Below, piece after piece: positions 17,313 to 27,089 of a DNA stretch of 64,000 nucleotides. Position numbers and translations under genes: made by a program. Below the pieces are notes generated by a model that saw nothing but the letters and a program-made list of their open reading frames with translations, was not told the origin of the DNA and searched no databases. Origin of the DNA: Gammaproteobacteria bacterium (GTDB taxonomy: Bacteria; Pseudomonadota; Gammaproteobacteria; Enterobacterales; Psychrobiaceae); NCBI GenBank assembly GCA_013214945.1, contig JABSRT010000020.1:1-64000 (forward strand), written 5' to 3'. How positions within the stretch are numbered: the first letter of the stretch is position 1; the number at the start of each line of letters is the position of its first letter.

Positions 17313-19625
17313 ATGGATAATTTTGTAAAAAAAATCGAACTATTTATCTTTCGTCAGCGGCCATTGATTCTGTTATTTTTTATTGTGGTTACCGCTTTCT
17401 TGGCGTTTCAAGCAACCCAGTTAAAAATGGATGCAGCTTTTACTAAAAACATTCCTTTAAATCACCAGTATATGAAAACTTATACCAAGCACGCCAAAGA
17501 CTTTGGCGGTGCTAACAGCATTATGGTGGCAATACGGGCGAAGCAGGGCGATATATTCACCCCGCAATTTTTTGAATCGTTAAAAGGGGTGCACGATCAG
17601 CTGTTTTTCATTCCTGGTGTTGACCGTACTACGGTAAAGTCGCTATTTTCACCCACAACGCGTTTCACCGAAGTGGTTGAAGATGGTTTTGCCGGTGGTC
17701 CGGTGATCCCGGCAGATTTTGTTGCCGATCCGTTGGGTTTAAACAATGTCCGTTCAAATGTTGAAAAAGCCGGGATCGTTGGACGTTTGGTAGCCAATGA
17801 CTATTCGACCGCCATGGTGAGTGCACGGTTACTCGATATTAATCCTGATACCGGGCAGGCGCTTGATACCCTCAAGTTTGCGGCCAAATTAGAATCTGAA
17901 ATCCGAGACAAATTTGTCAACCAAGATATCGACATTCATATTATCGGTTTTGCCAAAATGGCTGGAGATGTTGCTGACGGTGCTAAAGGTGTTGTTCAGT
18001 TCTTTTTGGTGGCAATAGCCTTCACCGCAATCATGGTGTATCTATTTTGCCGTTCTATCACGTTAACGGTGCTGCCAGTTGTTTGCTCGTTAATGGCCGT
18101 TATCTGGCAAATGGGCCTGCTAACCGTCTTAGGTTTTGGGCTTGATCCAATGTCAATTTTGGTGCCTTTCTTAGTGTTTGCGGTTGGGGTTAGCCACAGC
18201 GTGCAAATGATTAATGGCGTCAATAAAAAATTGTTGCTCGGTATGGCGTCAAAAGAAGCTGCCGCCGCCACATTTAGAGCCTTGCTAATACCTGGCGGCG
18301 TCGCGTTATTATCAGATACCATTGGTTTTATAACGCTGCTCTCGATTGATATTGGTATTATTCGCGAGCTGGCCATTTCAGCCAGTATTGGTGTTGGCAT
18401 TATCATTTTAACTAACCTTGTATTACTGCCGATTATTATTTCGTATTGTAAGCTTAAGGCACCGGCTAAGCGTGAATCAGGACGCATTGATAAATTTTGG
18501 GTTAGCTTATCGCAGTTTGCCACGCGTAAAGTTGCTGTTGTGACGTTAGTATTTACCAGCGTGTTATTTGGTTTTGGTTATATTCAGTCACAACAGTTAA
18601 AAATTGGCGATCTGAATGCCGGAGCCGCAGCTCTGCATTCGTGGTCTCGTTATAACCAAGATACGGCTTTAATCACTGAAAAATTCTCTATCACCACTGA
18701 TGTCATGTCGATAATTGTTGAAGGGGCCGCTGATAGTTGTACCGACTACGACAGTTTAGCCATCATTGAACAGTTCCAGTGGCGCCTAGCTAATGTTGAA
18801 GGTGTGCAATCAACGGCAAGTCTGGCCAGTGTGGTTAAACTTGTCACCGGTGGTTTTAACGAAGGCAACCCTAAATGGCGAGTATTGTCGCGGACTCAGG
18901 CAACCTTAGTTCAGTCAATATCGCAAATCCCAACCACCTCAGGGCTACTTAATACGAGCTGTAATGTGATGCCCGTATATTTGTTCTTGGTTGACCATAA
19001 AGCAGAAACAATTGAACGTGTCATTGCTGCGGTTAAACAAGCAAGTTCGGTGCTTAATACGGACCAACTACAGTTTAAGCTAGCGTCTGGTCCGGTAGGT
19101 GTTATGGCCGCGACAAATGAAGCCGTTGAGTCAGCGCAAACCCCGATGATGTTTTATGTCTACGGCGCGGTGTTTATCTTGTGTTTAATAAGCTTTAGGT
19201 CGCTGCGTGCAACATTGGCGGTCATCGTGCCACTTTTTGTCGTATCGACACTGGCTCAAGCGTTAATGACCTATTTAAATATTGGCTTAACTGTTTCTAC
19301 CTTGCCGGTTATTGCACTAGGGGTTGGTATTGGCGTTGATTACGGCATTTATATCCTGGCAACCATGGCTATAATGCTTAATCAAGGAAAAACGGTTAGC
19401 GAAGCCTATCTTGTGGCCTTGCAAGAGCGTGGTAGTGCAGTGATCTTTACCGGTGCTACTTTAGCCATTGGGGTTAGTACCTGGTTTTTCTCGGCGTTAA
19501 AGTTCCAAATGGATATGGGCATATTACTGACGTTTATGTTCCTCGTGAATATGCTTGGGGCAATAATCGTGTTGCCTGCACTGGCAAATCTGTTGTGGTT
19601 TAAGCAAGGTAAAGCCGCTGAATGA
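17313..19625 (+). CDS. MMPL/RND superfamily transporter
   Basis: A 770-residue inner-membrane protein in two similar halves. Each half has one membrane segment, a large periplasmic loop and five further segments (first half about residues 15-35 and 225-370; second half about 405-425 and 610-760). The TM4-like motif ALGVGIGVDYGIYIL in the second half and LVFAVGVSHSVQM in the first are typical of MMPL-type pumps for lipids and other hydrophobic molecules, driven by proton flow. No membrane-fusion protein gene is present, unlike drug efflux RND systems. The ribosome site AGGA overlaps the stop of the preceding YCF48 gene. It ends the envelope cluster. Confidence 0.88.
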   Translation: MDNFVKKIELFIFRQRPLILLFFIVVTAFLAFQATQLKMDAAFTKNIPLNHQYMKTYTKHAKDFGGANSIMVAIRAKQGDIFTPQFFESLKGVHDQLFFIPGVDRTTVKSLFSPTTRFTEVVEDGFAGGPVIPADFVADPLGLNNVRSNVEKAGIVGRLVANDYSTAMVSARLLDINPDTGQALDTLKFAAKLESEIRDKFVNQDIDIHIIGFAKMAGDVADGAKGVVQFFLVAIAFTAIMVYLFCRSITLTVLPVVCSLMAVIWQMGLLTVLGFGLDPMSILVPFLVFAVGVSHSVQMINGVNKKLLLGMASKEAAAATFRALLIPGGVALLSDTIGFITLLSIDIGIIRELAISASIGVGIIILTNLVLLPIIISYCKLKAPAKRESGRIDKFWVSLSQFATRKVAVVTLVFTSVLFGFGYIQSQQLKIGDLNAGAAALHSWSRYNQDTALITEKFSITTDVMSIIVEGAADSCTDYDSLAIIEQFQWRLANVEGVQSTASLASVVKLVTGGFNEGNPKWRVLSRTQATLVQSISQIPTTSGLLNTSCNVMPVYLFLVDHKAETIERVIAAVKQASSVLNTDQLQFKLASGPVGVMAATNEAVESAQTPMMFYVYGAVFILCLISFRSLRATLAVIVPLFVVSTLAQALMTYLNIGLTVSTLPVIALGVGIGVDYGIYILATMAIMLNQGKTVSEAYLVALQERGSAVIFTGATLAIGVSTWFFSALKFQMDMGILLTFMFLVNMLGAIIVLPALANLLWFKQGKAAE

Positions 19626-19691
19626 ATTTAAGCTGGAAGCCCAGTCTCAAATGAGTTAAGTTTTAGTTAGCAACTTGTTAATTTTAACGGT

Positions 19692-19719
19692 AAAAAAGGT
19701 CGCTTAGTGACCTTTTTTT
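19692..19719 (+). terminator. Intrinsic terminator after MMPL transporter
   Basis: An A-run plus GGTC pairs with GACC plus seven T around a 7-nt loop (19692-19701 with 19709-19718). A good bidirectional-looking terminator 66 nt after the stop. Confidence 0.85.
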
Positions 19720-19905
19720 ATGAGTTATGCATAACAATTCATAATTAGTGATTGAAATTCACACTTGGGCTATATCAGGGGCTTTTAGAGTGTTTTTTTC
19801 CTAAATAATGCTCGAAATATTCAGATAATAATAATAAACTTAGCCCCAATTAAAATAAGAAACAGGTTAGGCAGGAAGCTTGACCTTCAGTTCAGAGCTA
19901 ACAAC

Positions 19906-19918
19906 GACCCTTAGGGTC
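19906..19918. promoter_or_regulatory. Palindrome in the gdhB leader
   Basis: GACCC-TTA-GGGTC lies just 5' of the gdhB ribosome site. Its centre resembles the GGACC-TTA-GGTCC palindrome at 16135-16147. It could be an operator or a small leader hairpin. The rest of the 310-bp gap 19626-19935 holds the terminator and AT-rich DNA. Confidence 0.25.
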
Positions 19919-19935
19919 AATAAGGAATCGAGATA

Positions 19936-22900
19936 ATGGCATTAAAAGATGCAAACTCCTCTGTACTTCTAGAAAACGTGGCTGCGATGATTAAAGACAA
20001 AGTTAGTGATGCACAAGCTGCATTAGTAACCTCTTTTACCCAAGTATTATACCGCGATATTTCAGAGTCAGACATTTCGGGCCGAAGTGATAGTGACCTT
20101 TATGGTGCTGCACTGAGTTTATGGGGCGCGTTAAATGAACGTAAGCCTTATGAGCAAGTAGTCAAAGTGTTTAACCCGGTATTATCCCAACATGGTTGGC
20201 AACCAACGCGCACTATTATTGAAATTGTGCACGAAGACATGCCATTTTTGGTTGACTCGATCAACATGGCGCTTAACCGTTTAGGCATAAGTTCACATTT
20301 AACCTTGCATCACCCTATGAGTGTGAGCCGTAACACTGATGGCAATGTTACGGCCATTTCACGCCTGACTAATGAGACTGCTGACACTGAAAATGTGACT
20401 ATATTTTTATTAGAGGTTGACCGCTTAGAAGATCAAACGGCCTTAGACAACGTCAAAGAAAAATTAGAAAGTGTTTTAAATGAAGTAAGCCTGTCAGTGC
20501 ATGACTGGGCGCCGATGCGTAAAAAACTTAAGCAAATTATTACTGAGTTACCGAATAAGCCATTTCCAGGTAATGAACAAGAGCTAGAAGAAACAACCAA
20601 TTTTCTTAATTGGATCGCTGAAGGTAACTTCACCTTACTAGGTTATCGTTCATATGCGTTAAATGCGATTGAAGGCGATATTGAACTTGTGCCAGAGGGC
20701 GATACTAGCCTTGGTATGATGGCCAAAGACCATTTACATAAAACCCGCCGTTTATCTGAGTTTTCAGATGGTGCACGTCGTCAAGCCTTATCACCTCGTT
20801 TGATGCTGCTAACGAAAAGCAATCACGTTAGTTTGGTCCATCGTCCGACCAAAACCGATTATATTGGGATCAAGCGTTTTGATAAAGCGGGCCGAGTGAT
20901 TGGTGAAGACCGTTTCATTGGTTTATACAGTTCAACTATTTATAATAATAGTGTGTTCCAAATTCCATACCTAGGTGACAAGTTACGCCGGATCATTGCT
21001 TCTTCAGATTACATGGCGGGCAGTCACGACCATAAAGCGCTACAAAATGTGCTTGAAACCTATCCACGTGATGAGCTGATTCAATCAAGTGAAAAACAGT
21101 TATTAGAAACCTCGATTGGGGTGCTTAATATTCAAGATCGCGACAGCGTAAAATTGTTTACCCGCGAAGATGACTTTGGTCGTTACTGTTCTTGTATTGT
21201 GTATGTTTCTAAAGACAGATATAACACGCGTTTGCGTCAAAAGTCGCAAGAAGTGTTAGCAAAACATTTCGGCAGCACTGAAGAAGTACAGTTTACGACT
21301 TACTTCTCTGAGTCTAATCTTGCTCGTACCCACTATATTGTCATGTTGAACGAGCAACAGAGAACGGAAATTGACGTGAAAGCTATTGAAAACGATCTTA
21401 TTGAAGCAGCACGCTCATGGGATGATAAATTAGACAATGCCTTAATTGCTCATCATGGTGAAGCAAAGGCCAAATCGCTTAGCAACAAATATAATGCTGC
21501 ATTCTCTAATAGCTATAAATCTGATGTGTTACCAGGTCTTGCTGTTGTCGATATTGCGAAACTTGAGTCACTAAGCGACGACAATAAACTGGGCATGATT
21601 TTCTATCGGGCGCAAGAAGAAGCGATTGGCAGCAAAAAAGTTAAACTAAAACTATTTAGTCTTGACGAGCCATTGTACTTGTCAGATGTATTACCAATGC
21701 TTGAAAACTTTGGTTTGCGCATTGTTGGTGAACGACCATACGAATTAACCTTCGCTAACGGTCACACTGCTTGGGTACTTGATTTCCAAATGCTGCACAC
21801 GGGTAGCAATGAATTTGAGATCAATGAAATTCAGCAGACCTTCCAAGATGCCTTTGCCAATGTTTGGTTTAAGAAATTAGAAGATGATGGCTTTAACCGT
21901 CTGTTGTTGGCTTCTGGTCTTAGTGGTCGTCAAATTACTATTTTACGGATGTACGCGAAGTATATGCGTCAAATCGGCAGCACCTTCAACCAGTCTTACG
22001 TTGAAGAAACGATGTCACGCTATCCTGAAATTGCTAACTTATTGGTTGAACTATTTGTTCGTAAGTTCAACCCAGCAACTAAGTTTAACCAGAAGAAATT
22101 AGATGGTGTCGAGAAAAACATTATTGAACGTCTTGATCTGGTAGCAAATTTAGATGATGACCGAATTATTCGTCGTTACTTAGATTTAATCTTGGCCACG
22201 ATCCGTACTAACTTCTATCAAACAGACGATAAGGGTGCGAGCAAAGAATACGTTTCATTTAAGGTTCGCCCAGAACTTATTCCTGAAATGCCACTGCCGT
22301 TACCTAAATTCGAAATTTTCGTTTATTCTCCACGTGTTGAAGGCGTGCACTTACGAGGCGGTAAAGTAGCCCGTGGTGGTTTACGTTGGTCTGATCGTCG
22401 TGAAGACTTTAGAACCGAAGTACTAGGTTTAGTGAAAGCACAGCAAGTTAAGAACACCGTTATCGTGCCTGTTGGCGCTAAAGGTGGCTTCGTTTGTAAG
22501 CAACTGCCGACTACTGGTGGCCGCGATGCATTCTTTAGCGAAGGCCAAGAATGTTACAAAACCTTCATTCGTGGTTTACTTGATATTACCGATAACATTG
22601 TTGAAGGCGACCTAGTGCCACCTGTTAACGTGGTACGTCATGATGAAGACGATCCGTATTTAGTTGTAGCTGCAGATAAAGGTACTGCAACCTTCTCTGA
22701 TATCGCTAATGGCATTTCAGATGAATACAATTTCTGGATGGGTGACGCTTTTGCTTCTGGTGGCAGTGTTGGTTACGATCACAAGAAAATGGGCATCACT
22801 GCTCGTGGTGGCTGGGAGGCGGTTAAACGTCATTTCCGCGAAATGGGCGTTGACTGTCAAACCACTGATTTTACCTGTATAGCCGTTGGCGATATGGCGG

Positions 22901-24783
22901 GTGATGTATTTGGTAACGGCATGTTGCTGTCAAAGCACACGTGTTTACAAGTCGCTTTTAACCACATGCATATCTTTATTGACCCAACGCCAGACTCAGC
23001 AGCCACTTGGCCTGAACGTAAGCGTTTGTTTGATCTTCCACGTTCATCGTGGGACGACTACAATACTGATCTTATTTCTGCTGGTGGTGGTATTTTCTCT
23101 CGCAGTGCTAAGTCGATTGCATTGTCGCCAGAAATTAAAAAAATGTTAGGCACTAAAAAATCTAGCATGACCCCAAATGATTTAATTAAAGCCATTTTAA
23201 TCATGAAAGTTGATTTGTTCTGGAACGGCGGCATCGGTACTTACATTAAATCAGCGCAAGAAACTCACGCTGAAGTTGGCGATCGTGCCAATGACAGTTT
23301 ACGAATTAACGGCAGCCAATTACAGGCTAAAGTTGTTGGTGAGGGCGGTAACCTAGGTTGTACTCAGTTAGGTCGTATTGAGTATTGTACTAATGGCGGT
23401 CGTATTAATACTGACTTTATTGATAATGTTGGTGGTGTTGATTGTTCAGATAACGAAGTTAACATTAAAATCTTGCTTAATAGCTTAGTTGCTTCGGGTG
23501 ATATGACGGTTAAACAGCGTAATGAACTGCTGTATTCAATGACCGATGAAGTTGGAACAATTGTAATTGATAACCATAATCGTCAGACACAATCTCTGTC
23601 TATTAGCCGCTTTGGCGGTGGTTCAATGCTTAAAGAGCAAATTCGCTTTATGCACGGCCTCGAAAAAGCGGGCAGCTTAGACCGCGCGTTAGAATTTTTA
23701 CCGACCGAAGAAGACCTAGCCGAGCGTCAAGCTAATGGTAATGGCTTTACTCGTCCAGAATTAGCGGTATTACTTGCCTACGGTAAAATGGTGCTTAAAG
23801 AGCAGCTGTGTATTCCTGAAATTACCAGCAATCCTTACCACAGCCAACTGCTACAATCGGCGTTTCCTAAAGTGTTGCAAGAACGTTATGCAGCAGAAAT
23901 GGAAAATCACCCATTACGTAGCGAAATTATCGCAACGCAACTGGCTAACCGTTTAGTTGATGATATGGGGCTTAACTTTGTGCACCGTATGATCGATGAA
24001 ACAGGTTCAACGGTTGATGAAATTGCGCATTGTTACGCTATTGCTAGCAAAATATTTGATCTTGAAGCTATCTTCGTTGAAATTGATAGCTTAAATAACG
24101 TGATGTCTGCTGATTTGCAGATTAAAATGTTGTATCAAACACGTCGCACAGTACGCCGTGCCACACGTTGGTTCTTACGTAACCGCGATAGCTCAATGGG
24201 CATTGCTCAGACCATCGAATTTTATAAGCCAAAATTTGAACGTCTTGACTCTGCGTTGTTTGATCTAATGGTTAAAGAAGATGTTACTAGCGTTAAGGCT
24301 AGTATTACCGCCTTAACAGAGCAAGGCGTTCCTGCCTCTATCGCTCAATTCGTTGGTAAAGCTTCATCGATGTTCTCGTTAATGGATATCGCTCAGGTTG
24401 CTCACTCATCGGACAAGGATTTGTGTTTAGTTGCGCAAGTTTACTTCCAACTGGGCGCAGAAGTAGAATTACATTGGTTCTTAGATCAGATTTCTGCTCA
24501 ACCAGTAGCTAACCATTGGCAAGCACTTGCTCGTGCTTCATTTAGAGAAGAACTCGATTGGCAACAACGTGTTTTAACTGAATGTGTACTTAAAGGCTGT
24601 GACGATACTTGTGAATCAGATGCAATTGTTGCCAAATGGCTTGAAAGTAATGCTAAGTTATTACAGCGTTGGGAAAGTATGCTAGCGGACTTTAAAGCGA
24701 CAAAAACCCATGAGTTTGCTAAATTCTCGGTTGCATTACGAGAATTAAACCTCTTAAGTCATCATGCTTCCATAGTTGCTTAA
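19936..24783 (+). CDS. gdhB: NAD-specific glutamate dehydrogenase, large (180-kDa) class
   Basis: A 1615-residue enzyme of the L_180 class, which oxidatively deaminates glutamate to 2-oxoglutarate with NAD+ and serves mainly in amino acid catabolism. The N-terminal half carries ACT-like regulatory segments. The catalytic region is near residues 800-1250, with RGGKVARGGLRWSDRREDFR and the lysine-containing VPVGAKGGFVCK stretch, followed by the dinucleotide-binding part around VGEGGNLGCTQLGR. Length is normal for the class. AAGGAA precedes the ATG and a strong terminator follows. In Shewanella-type genomes this gene also sits upstream of pyrD. Confidence 0.96.
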   Translation: MALKDANSSVLLENVAAMIKDKVSDAQAALVTSFTQVLYRDISESDISGRSDSDLYGAALSLWGALNERKPYEQVVKVFNPVLSQHGWQPTRTIIEIVHEDMPFLVDSINMALNRLGISSHLTLHHPMSVSRNTDGNVTAISRLTNETADTENVTIFLLEVDRLEDQTALDNVKEKLESVLNEVSLSVHDWAPMRKKLKQIITELPNKPFPGNEQELEETTNFLNWIAEGNFTLLGYRSYALNAIEGDIELVPEGDTSLGMMAKDHLHKTRRLSEFSDGARRQALSPRLMLLTKSNHVSLVHRPTKTDYIGIKRFDKAGRVIGEDRFIGLYSSTIYNNSVFQIPYLGDKLRRIIASSDYMAGSHDHKALQNVLETYPRDELIQSSEKQLLETSIGVLNIQDRDSVKLFTREDDFGRYCSCIVYVSKDRYNTRLRQKSQEVLAKHFGSTEEVQFTTYFSESNLARTHYIVMLNEQQRTEIDVKAIENDLIEAARSWDDKLDNALIAHHGEAKAKSLSNKYNAAFSNSYKSDVLPGLAVVDIAKLESLSDDNKLGMIFYRAQEEAIGSKKVKLKLFSLDEPLYLSDVLPMLENFGLRIVGERPYELTFANGHTAWVLDFQMLHTGSNEFEINEIQQTFQDAFANVWFKKLEDDGFNRLLLASGLSGRQITILRMYAKYMRQIGSTFNQSYVEETMSRYPEIANLLVELFVRKFNPATKFNQKKLDGVEKNIIERLDLVANLDDDRIIRRYLDLILATIRTNFYQTDDKGASKEYVSFKVRPELIPEMPLPLPKFEIFVYSPRVEGVHLRGGKVARGGLRWSDRREDFRTEVLGLVKAQQVKNTVIVPVGAKGGFVCKQLPTTGGRDAFFSEGQECYKTFIRGLLDITDNIVEGDLVPPVNVVRHDEDDPYLVVAADKGTATFSDIANGISDEYNFWMGDAFASGGSVGYDHKKMGITARGGWEAVKRHFREMGVDCQTTDFTCIAVGDMAGDVFGNGMLLSKHTCLQVAFNHMHIFIDPTPDSAATWPERKRLFDLPRSSWDDYNTDLISAGGGIFSRSAKSIALSPEIKKMLGTKKSSMTPNDLIKAILIMKVDLFWNGGIGTYIKSAQETHAEVGDRANDSLRINGSQLQAKVVGEGGNLGCTQLGRIEYCTNGGRINTDFIDNVGGVDCSDNEVNIKILLNSLVASGDMTVKQRNELLYSMTDEVGTIVIDNHNRQTQSLSISRFGGGSMLKEQIRFMHGLEKAGSLDRALEFLPTEEDLAERQANGNGFTRPELAVLLAYGKMVLKEQLCIPEITSNPYHSQLLQSAFPKVLQERYAAEMENHPLRSEIIATQLANRLVDDMGLNFVHRMIDETGSTVDEIAHCYAIASKIFDLEAIFVEIDSLNNVMSADLQIKMLYQTRRTVRRATRWFLRNRDSSMGIAQTIEFYKPKFERLDSALFDLMVKEDVTSVKASITALTEQGVPASIAQFVGKASSMFSLMDIAQVAHSSDKDLCLVAQVYFQLGAEVELHWFLDQISAQPVANHWQALARASFREELDWQQRVLTECVLKGCDDTCESDAIVAKWLESNAKLLQRWESMLADFKATKTHEFAKFSVALRELNLLSHHASIVA

Positions 24784-24820
24784 TATTTGTTGTATAATAT
24801 TTTATAGTGATTAACTTAAA

Positions 24821-24847
24821 AACCTCGGCCAGTCCGAGGTTTTTTTT
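24821..24847 (+). terminator. Intrinsic terminator after gdhB
   Basis: AACCTCGG (24821-24828) pairs with CCGAGGTT (24834-24841) around a 5-nt loop and is followed by a T-run, 37 nt after the stop. Confidence 0.93.
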
Positions 24848-24893
24848 AACCTCAATCAGCTCAAGTCAATCGTAATCAATAATCGGAGTTTTA

Positions 24894-25904
24894 ATGTTTT
24901 TTTCTTTGTCACAAAAATTGATGTTTCAATTAGATCCTGAACGCGCACACGAAATGGCCATTGCGGCATTTAAGCATACAGCTAATACGCCATTGCAATG
25001 TGCTTACGCCCAAACGATCAATAACAAAGCCGTTACTGTAATGGGCTTAGAGTTTAAAAACCCAGTGGGCTTAGCCGCGGGTTTAGACAAAAATGGTGAA
25101 TGTGTTGATGCTTTTGATGCGATGGGTTTTGGGTTCGTTGAAGTTGGCACAGTGACGCCTCGTGCCCAATCAGGCAATGACAAACCTAGAATTTTCAGAT
25201 TAAAAGAACAGCAAGCAATAATTAATCGTATGGGCTTCAACAATTACGGTGTTGACTACTTGGTTGATCAAGTTTCTCGGCGTAAATCACGCGGGATTTT
25301 AGGCATTAACATTGGCAAGAACATTGATACAGCCGTCGAAAATGGTAAAGATGATTATTTACTGTGCATGGACAAAGTTTATGATCACGCGTCTTATATC
25401 ACGGTAAATATCTCTTCGCCAAATACGCCTGGTTTACGCAGCTTGCAATACGGCGAAGCGCTTGACGACTTATTGGCTTCTCTTAAAGAACGCCAAACAA
25501 AATTGTCTCAGCAATACAACAAAACCGTGCCATTACTGCTCAAAATTGCCCCAGATTTGACCGAGCAAGAAGTCGTACAAATTAGTGATAGCTTAGTTCG
25601 CTATGAAATTGACGGTGTCATTGCGACCAACACGACGTTAAGCCGTGAAGGTGTAGAGAATTCGACTTACGGCAATCAAGCTGGTGGCTTAAGTGGCCGA
25701 CCGGTTGCAGAAAAATCAACCTTGGTCGTACGTACCTTAAGTCGTGAACTTAACGGTCGTTTACCAATTATTGGGGTAGGGGGTATCGACAGCGCTGCGC
25801 AAGCACAAGAGAAATTGTCTGCTGGTGCATCACTAATCCAAGTTTACACCGGCTTTATTTACAATGGACCCAAACTGATTAAAAACATAGTCGATAGCTT
25901 GTAA
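24894..25904 (+). CDS. pyrD: Dihydroorotate dehydrogenase (quinone), class 2
   Basis: Membrane-associated FMN enzyme that oxidises dihydroorotate to orotate and passes electrons to quinone, in pyrimidine synthesis. The 336-residue length and the N-terminal amphipathic helix (about residues 1-30) are those of class 2. FMN and substrate motifs are visible: [11 protein letters not shown], the catalytic serine in [14 protein letters not shown], and [11 protein letters not shown] near the C-terminus. CGGAG precedes the ATG. It opens the conserved pyrD-zapC-rlmL block. Confidence 0.97.
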   Translation: MFFSLSQKLMFQLDPERAHEMAIAAFKHTANTPLQCAYAQTINNKAVTVMGLEFKNPVGLAAGLDKNGECVDAFDAMGFGFVEVGTVTPRAQSGNDKPRIFRLKEQQAIINRMGFNNYGVDYLVDQVSRRKSRGILGINIGKNIDTAVENGKDDYLLCMDKVYDHASYITVNISSPNTPGLRSLQYGEALDDLLASLKERQTKLSQQYNKTVPLLLKIAPDLTEQEVVQISDSLVRYEIDGVIATNTTLSREGVENSTYGNQAGGLSGRPVAEKSTLVVRTLSRELNGRLPIIGVGGIDSAAQAQEKLSAGASLIQVYTGFIYNGPKLIKNIVDSL

Positions 25905-25906
25905 AC

Positions 25907-26245
25907 TTGAACTTGAGCTTTATAGATTTTTTCGCGCATGGACGCGCGCTAATTACTGAGCATAGTTCGCTAAAACGTTACCTACAAAGCCCCGTTACCA
26001 TTGTGCATCATATAAAGTAGATGTTGCATCAGAGATCCCCGCTGACGCCACTAACTATCGTTATTTTCGTCTCGAAAACACCTCTGCACCGCCCTGAACG
26101 AGCCCTCCATGCCAAAAGGTTAAAAATACGACTTAATCAACAGCTACCAATACCTCAGCAATCGTCTATAGTTAATCCACTGTTGCAGTGGTTTAAAACT
26201 TGCGAAAGAAAAATATTACTTCCAAACAGGATGGAATTGGGTTAA
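25907..26245 (+). pseudogene. Possible broken small gene with in-frame amber stop
   Basis: Immediately after pyrD a frame opens at a TTG (25907), runs 37 codons, meets a single TAG at 26018, and continues in the same frame from an ATG at 26021 for 74 more codons to 26245. No family was recognised in either part; the second is rich in Leu, Pro, Arg and Lys. It may be a decayed gene, a short real protein from 26021, or chance in AT-rich DNA. No good ribosome site was seen. Confidence 0.2.
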
Positions 26246-26291
26246 GTTGTCCAGTTAATTTGGCCTTAGCTATATGTTCGTGATCGAGCGT

Positions 26292-26324
26292 TATTAATAA
26301 TTAACATGATGTTAATTATTAATA
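26292..26324. repeat. 33-bp perfect AT-rich palindrome
   Basis: Sixteen-base arms (26292-26307 and 26309-26324) around a single G, with no mismatch. There is no T-tract and no nearby stop codon, so a terminator is unlikely. It lies 118 nt upstream of the zapC start and could be an operator or cruciform. Confidence 0.6.
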
Positions 26325-26374
26325 TTTGTAATTTTAGCTATTTATTCCTACAGTTACACCAGTCGTTTAATATA

Positions 26375-26406
26375 GTGGCGCTTTTTGTACTTTTAATGTG
26401 GCGCTT
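26375..26406. promoter_or_regulatory. Direct repeat upstream of zapC
   Basis: GTGGCGCTT occurs at 26375-26383 and again at 26398-26406, 23 bp apart, about two helical turns. It could be a tandem activator or repressor site in the zapC promoter. No known motif matches. Confidence 0.25.
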
Positions 26407-26441
26407 AATATCGAAGTTAAGTTAAATAATAAGGTCTTAAT

Positions 26442-26981
26442 GTGTTAATTAAACCCGGTAAAGATTGGCAATGGATATTTTGCCCTGACAAAGATCGCCT
26501 AACCTTGGATTTAGGTGCCGACATGGTTTTCGTTTCTGCTTTCTCTGCACGGGTGCTAGTCGCTGGTGCGCGCAAGCCACAATTTTTTTCTATTGAACAA
26601 TCACAGAGCTTTTATCATTATATTGAACAGATCGAACAGCAACTATCGTTACCTGAAGAAATGGTCAATCATATTGCGCTCAATGCTATCGCTGCAAAAG
26701 ATTTTTATAAAGCACTGACACCAAAAAGTTGGTTTTTTAATACCGCCACTAGTGTGTCAAGTGCCCAAGCCGGCAAAATTGTGTTGTTACAATCTCAATA
26801 TGGCGGACGTCATTATCTGATTGTTGAAAGCAACACTAAAGCATCAACTTTATTGCTCATTGAACGATGCCATCAATTGGCCGAGGGCAAAAGCCTTGAT
26901 CAGTTTGGTTTAATTAAGGTAATGAATGACCGTTTAATGCCTGTACAGCAAAGGAAAGCCGCTACTAGCTCCGCCGCTTAA
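26442..26981 (+). CDS. zapC: Cell division protein ZapC
   Basis: ZapC binds FtsZ in the cytoplasm and bundles its filaments to stabilise the Z ring. The 179-residue product begins MLIKPGKDWQWIFCPDKDRL, closely following the E. coli ZapC opening, and has the family's length. The start is a GTG; AAGG lies 7 nt upstream, and the ATG two bases earlier is out of frame and meets a stop at once. It occupies the conserved slot between pyrD and rlmL. Confidence 0.92.
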   Translation: MLIKPGKDWQWIFCPDKDRLTLDLGADMVFVSAFSARVLVAGARKPQFFSIEQSQSFYHYIEQIEQQLSLPEEMVNHIALNAIAAKDFYKALTPKSWFFNTATSVSSAQAGKIVLLQSQYGGRHYLIVESNTKASTLLLIERCHQLAEGKSLDQFGLIKVMNDRLMPVQQRKAATSSAA

Positions 26982-27089
26982 CACTTTTCGTTAAAATTTG
27001 ACAAATCTTGAGCAACAAAGGCTGTAAATCTTGCACCCTGTGGCCTAATCTAGGATAATCTCGGCCTTTATACCTATCCAGAGACCACC

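Larger units (their letters stand above)
26246..26441. other. zapC upstream region
   Basis: AT-rich, holding the 33-bp perfect palindrome (26292-26324) and a GTGGCGCTT direct repeat (26375-26406). Together with the doubtful small frame before it, it makes up the 537-bp gap between pyrD and zapC. It probably contains the zapC promoter. Confidence 0.4.
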
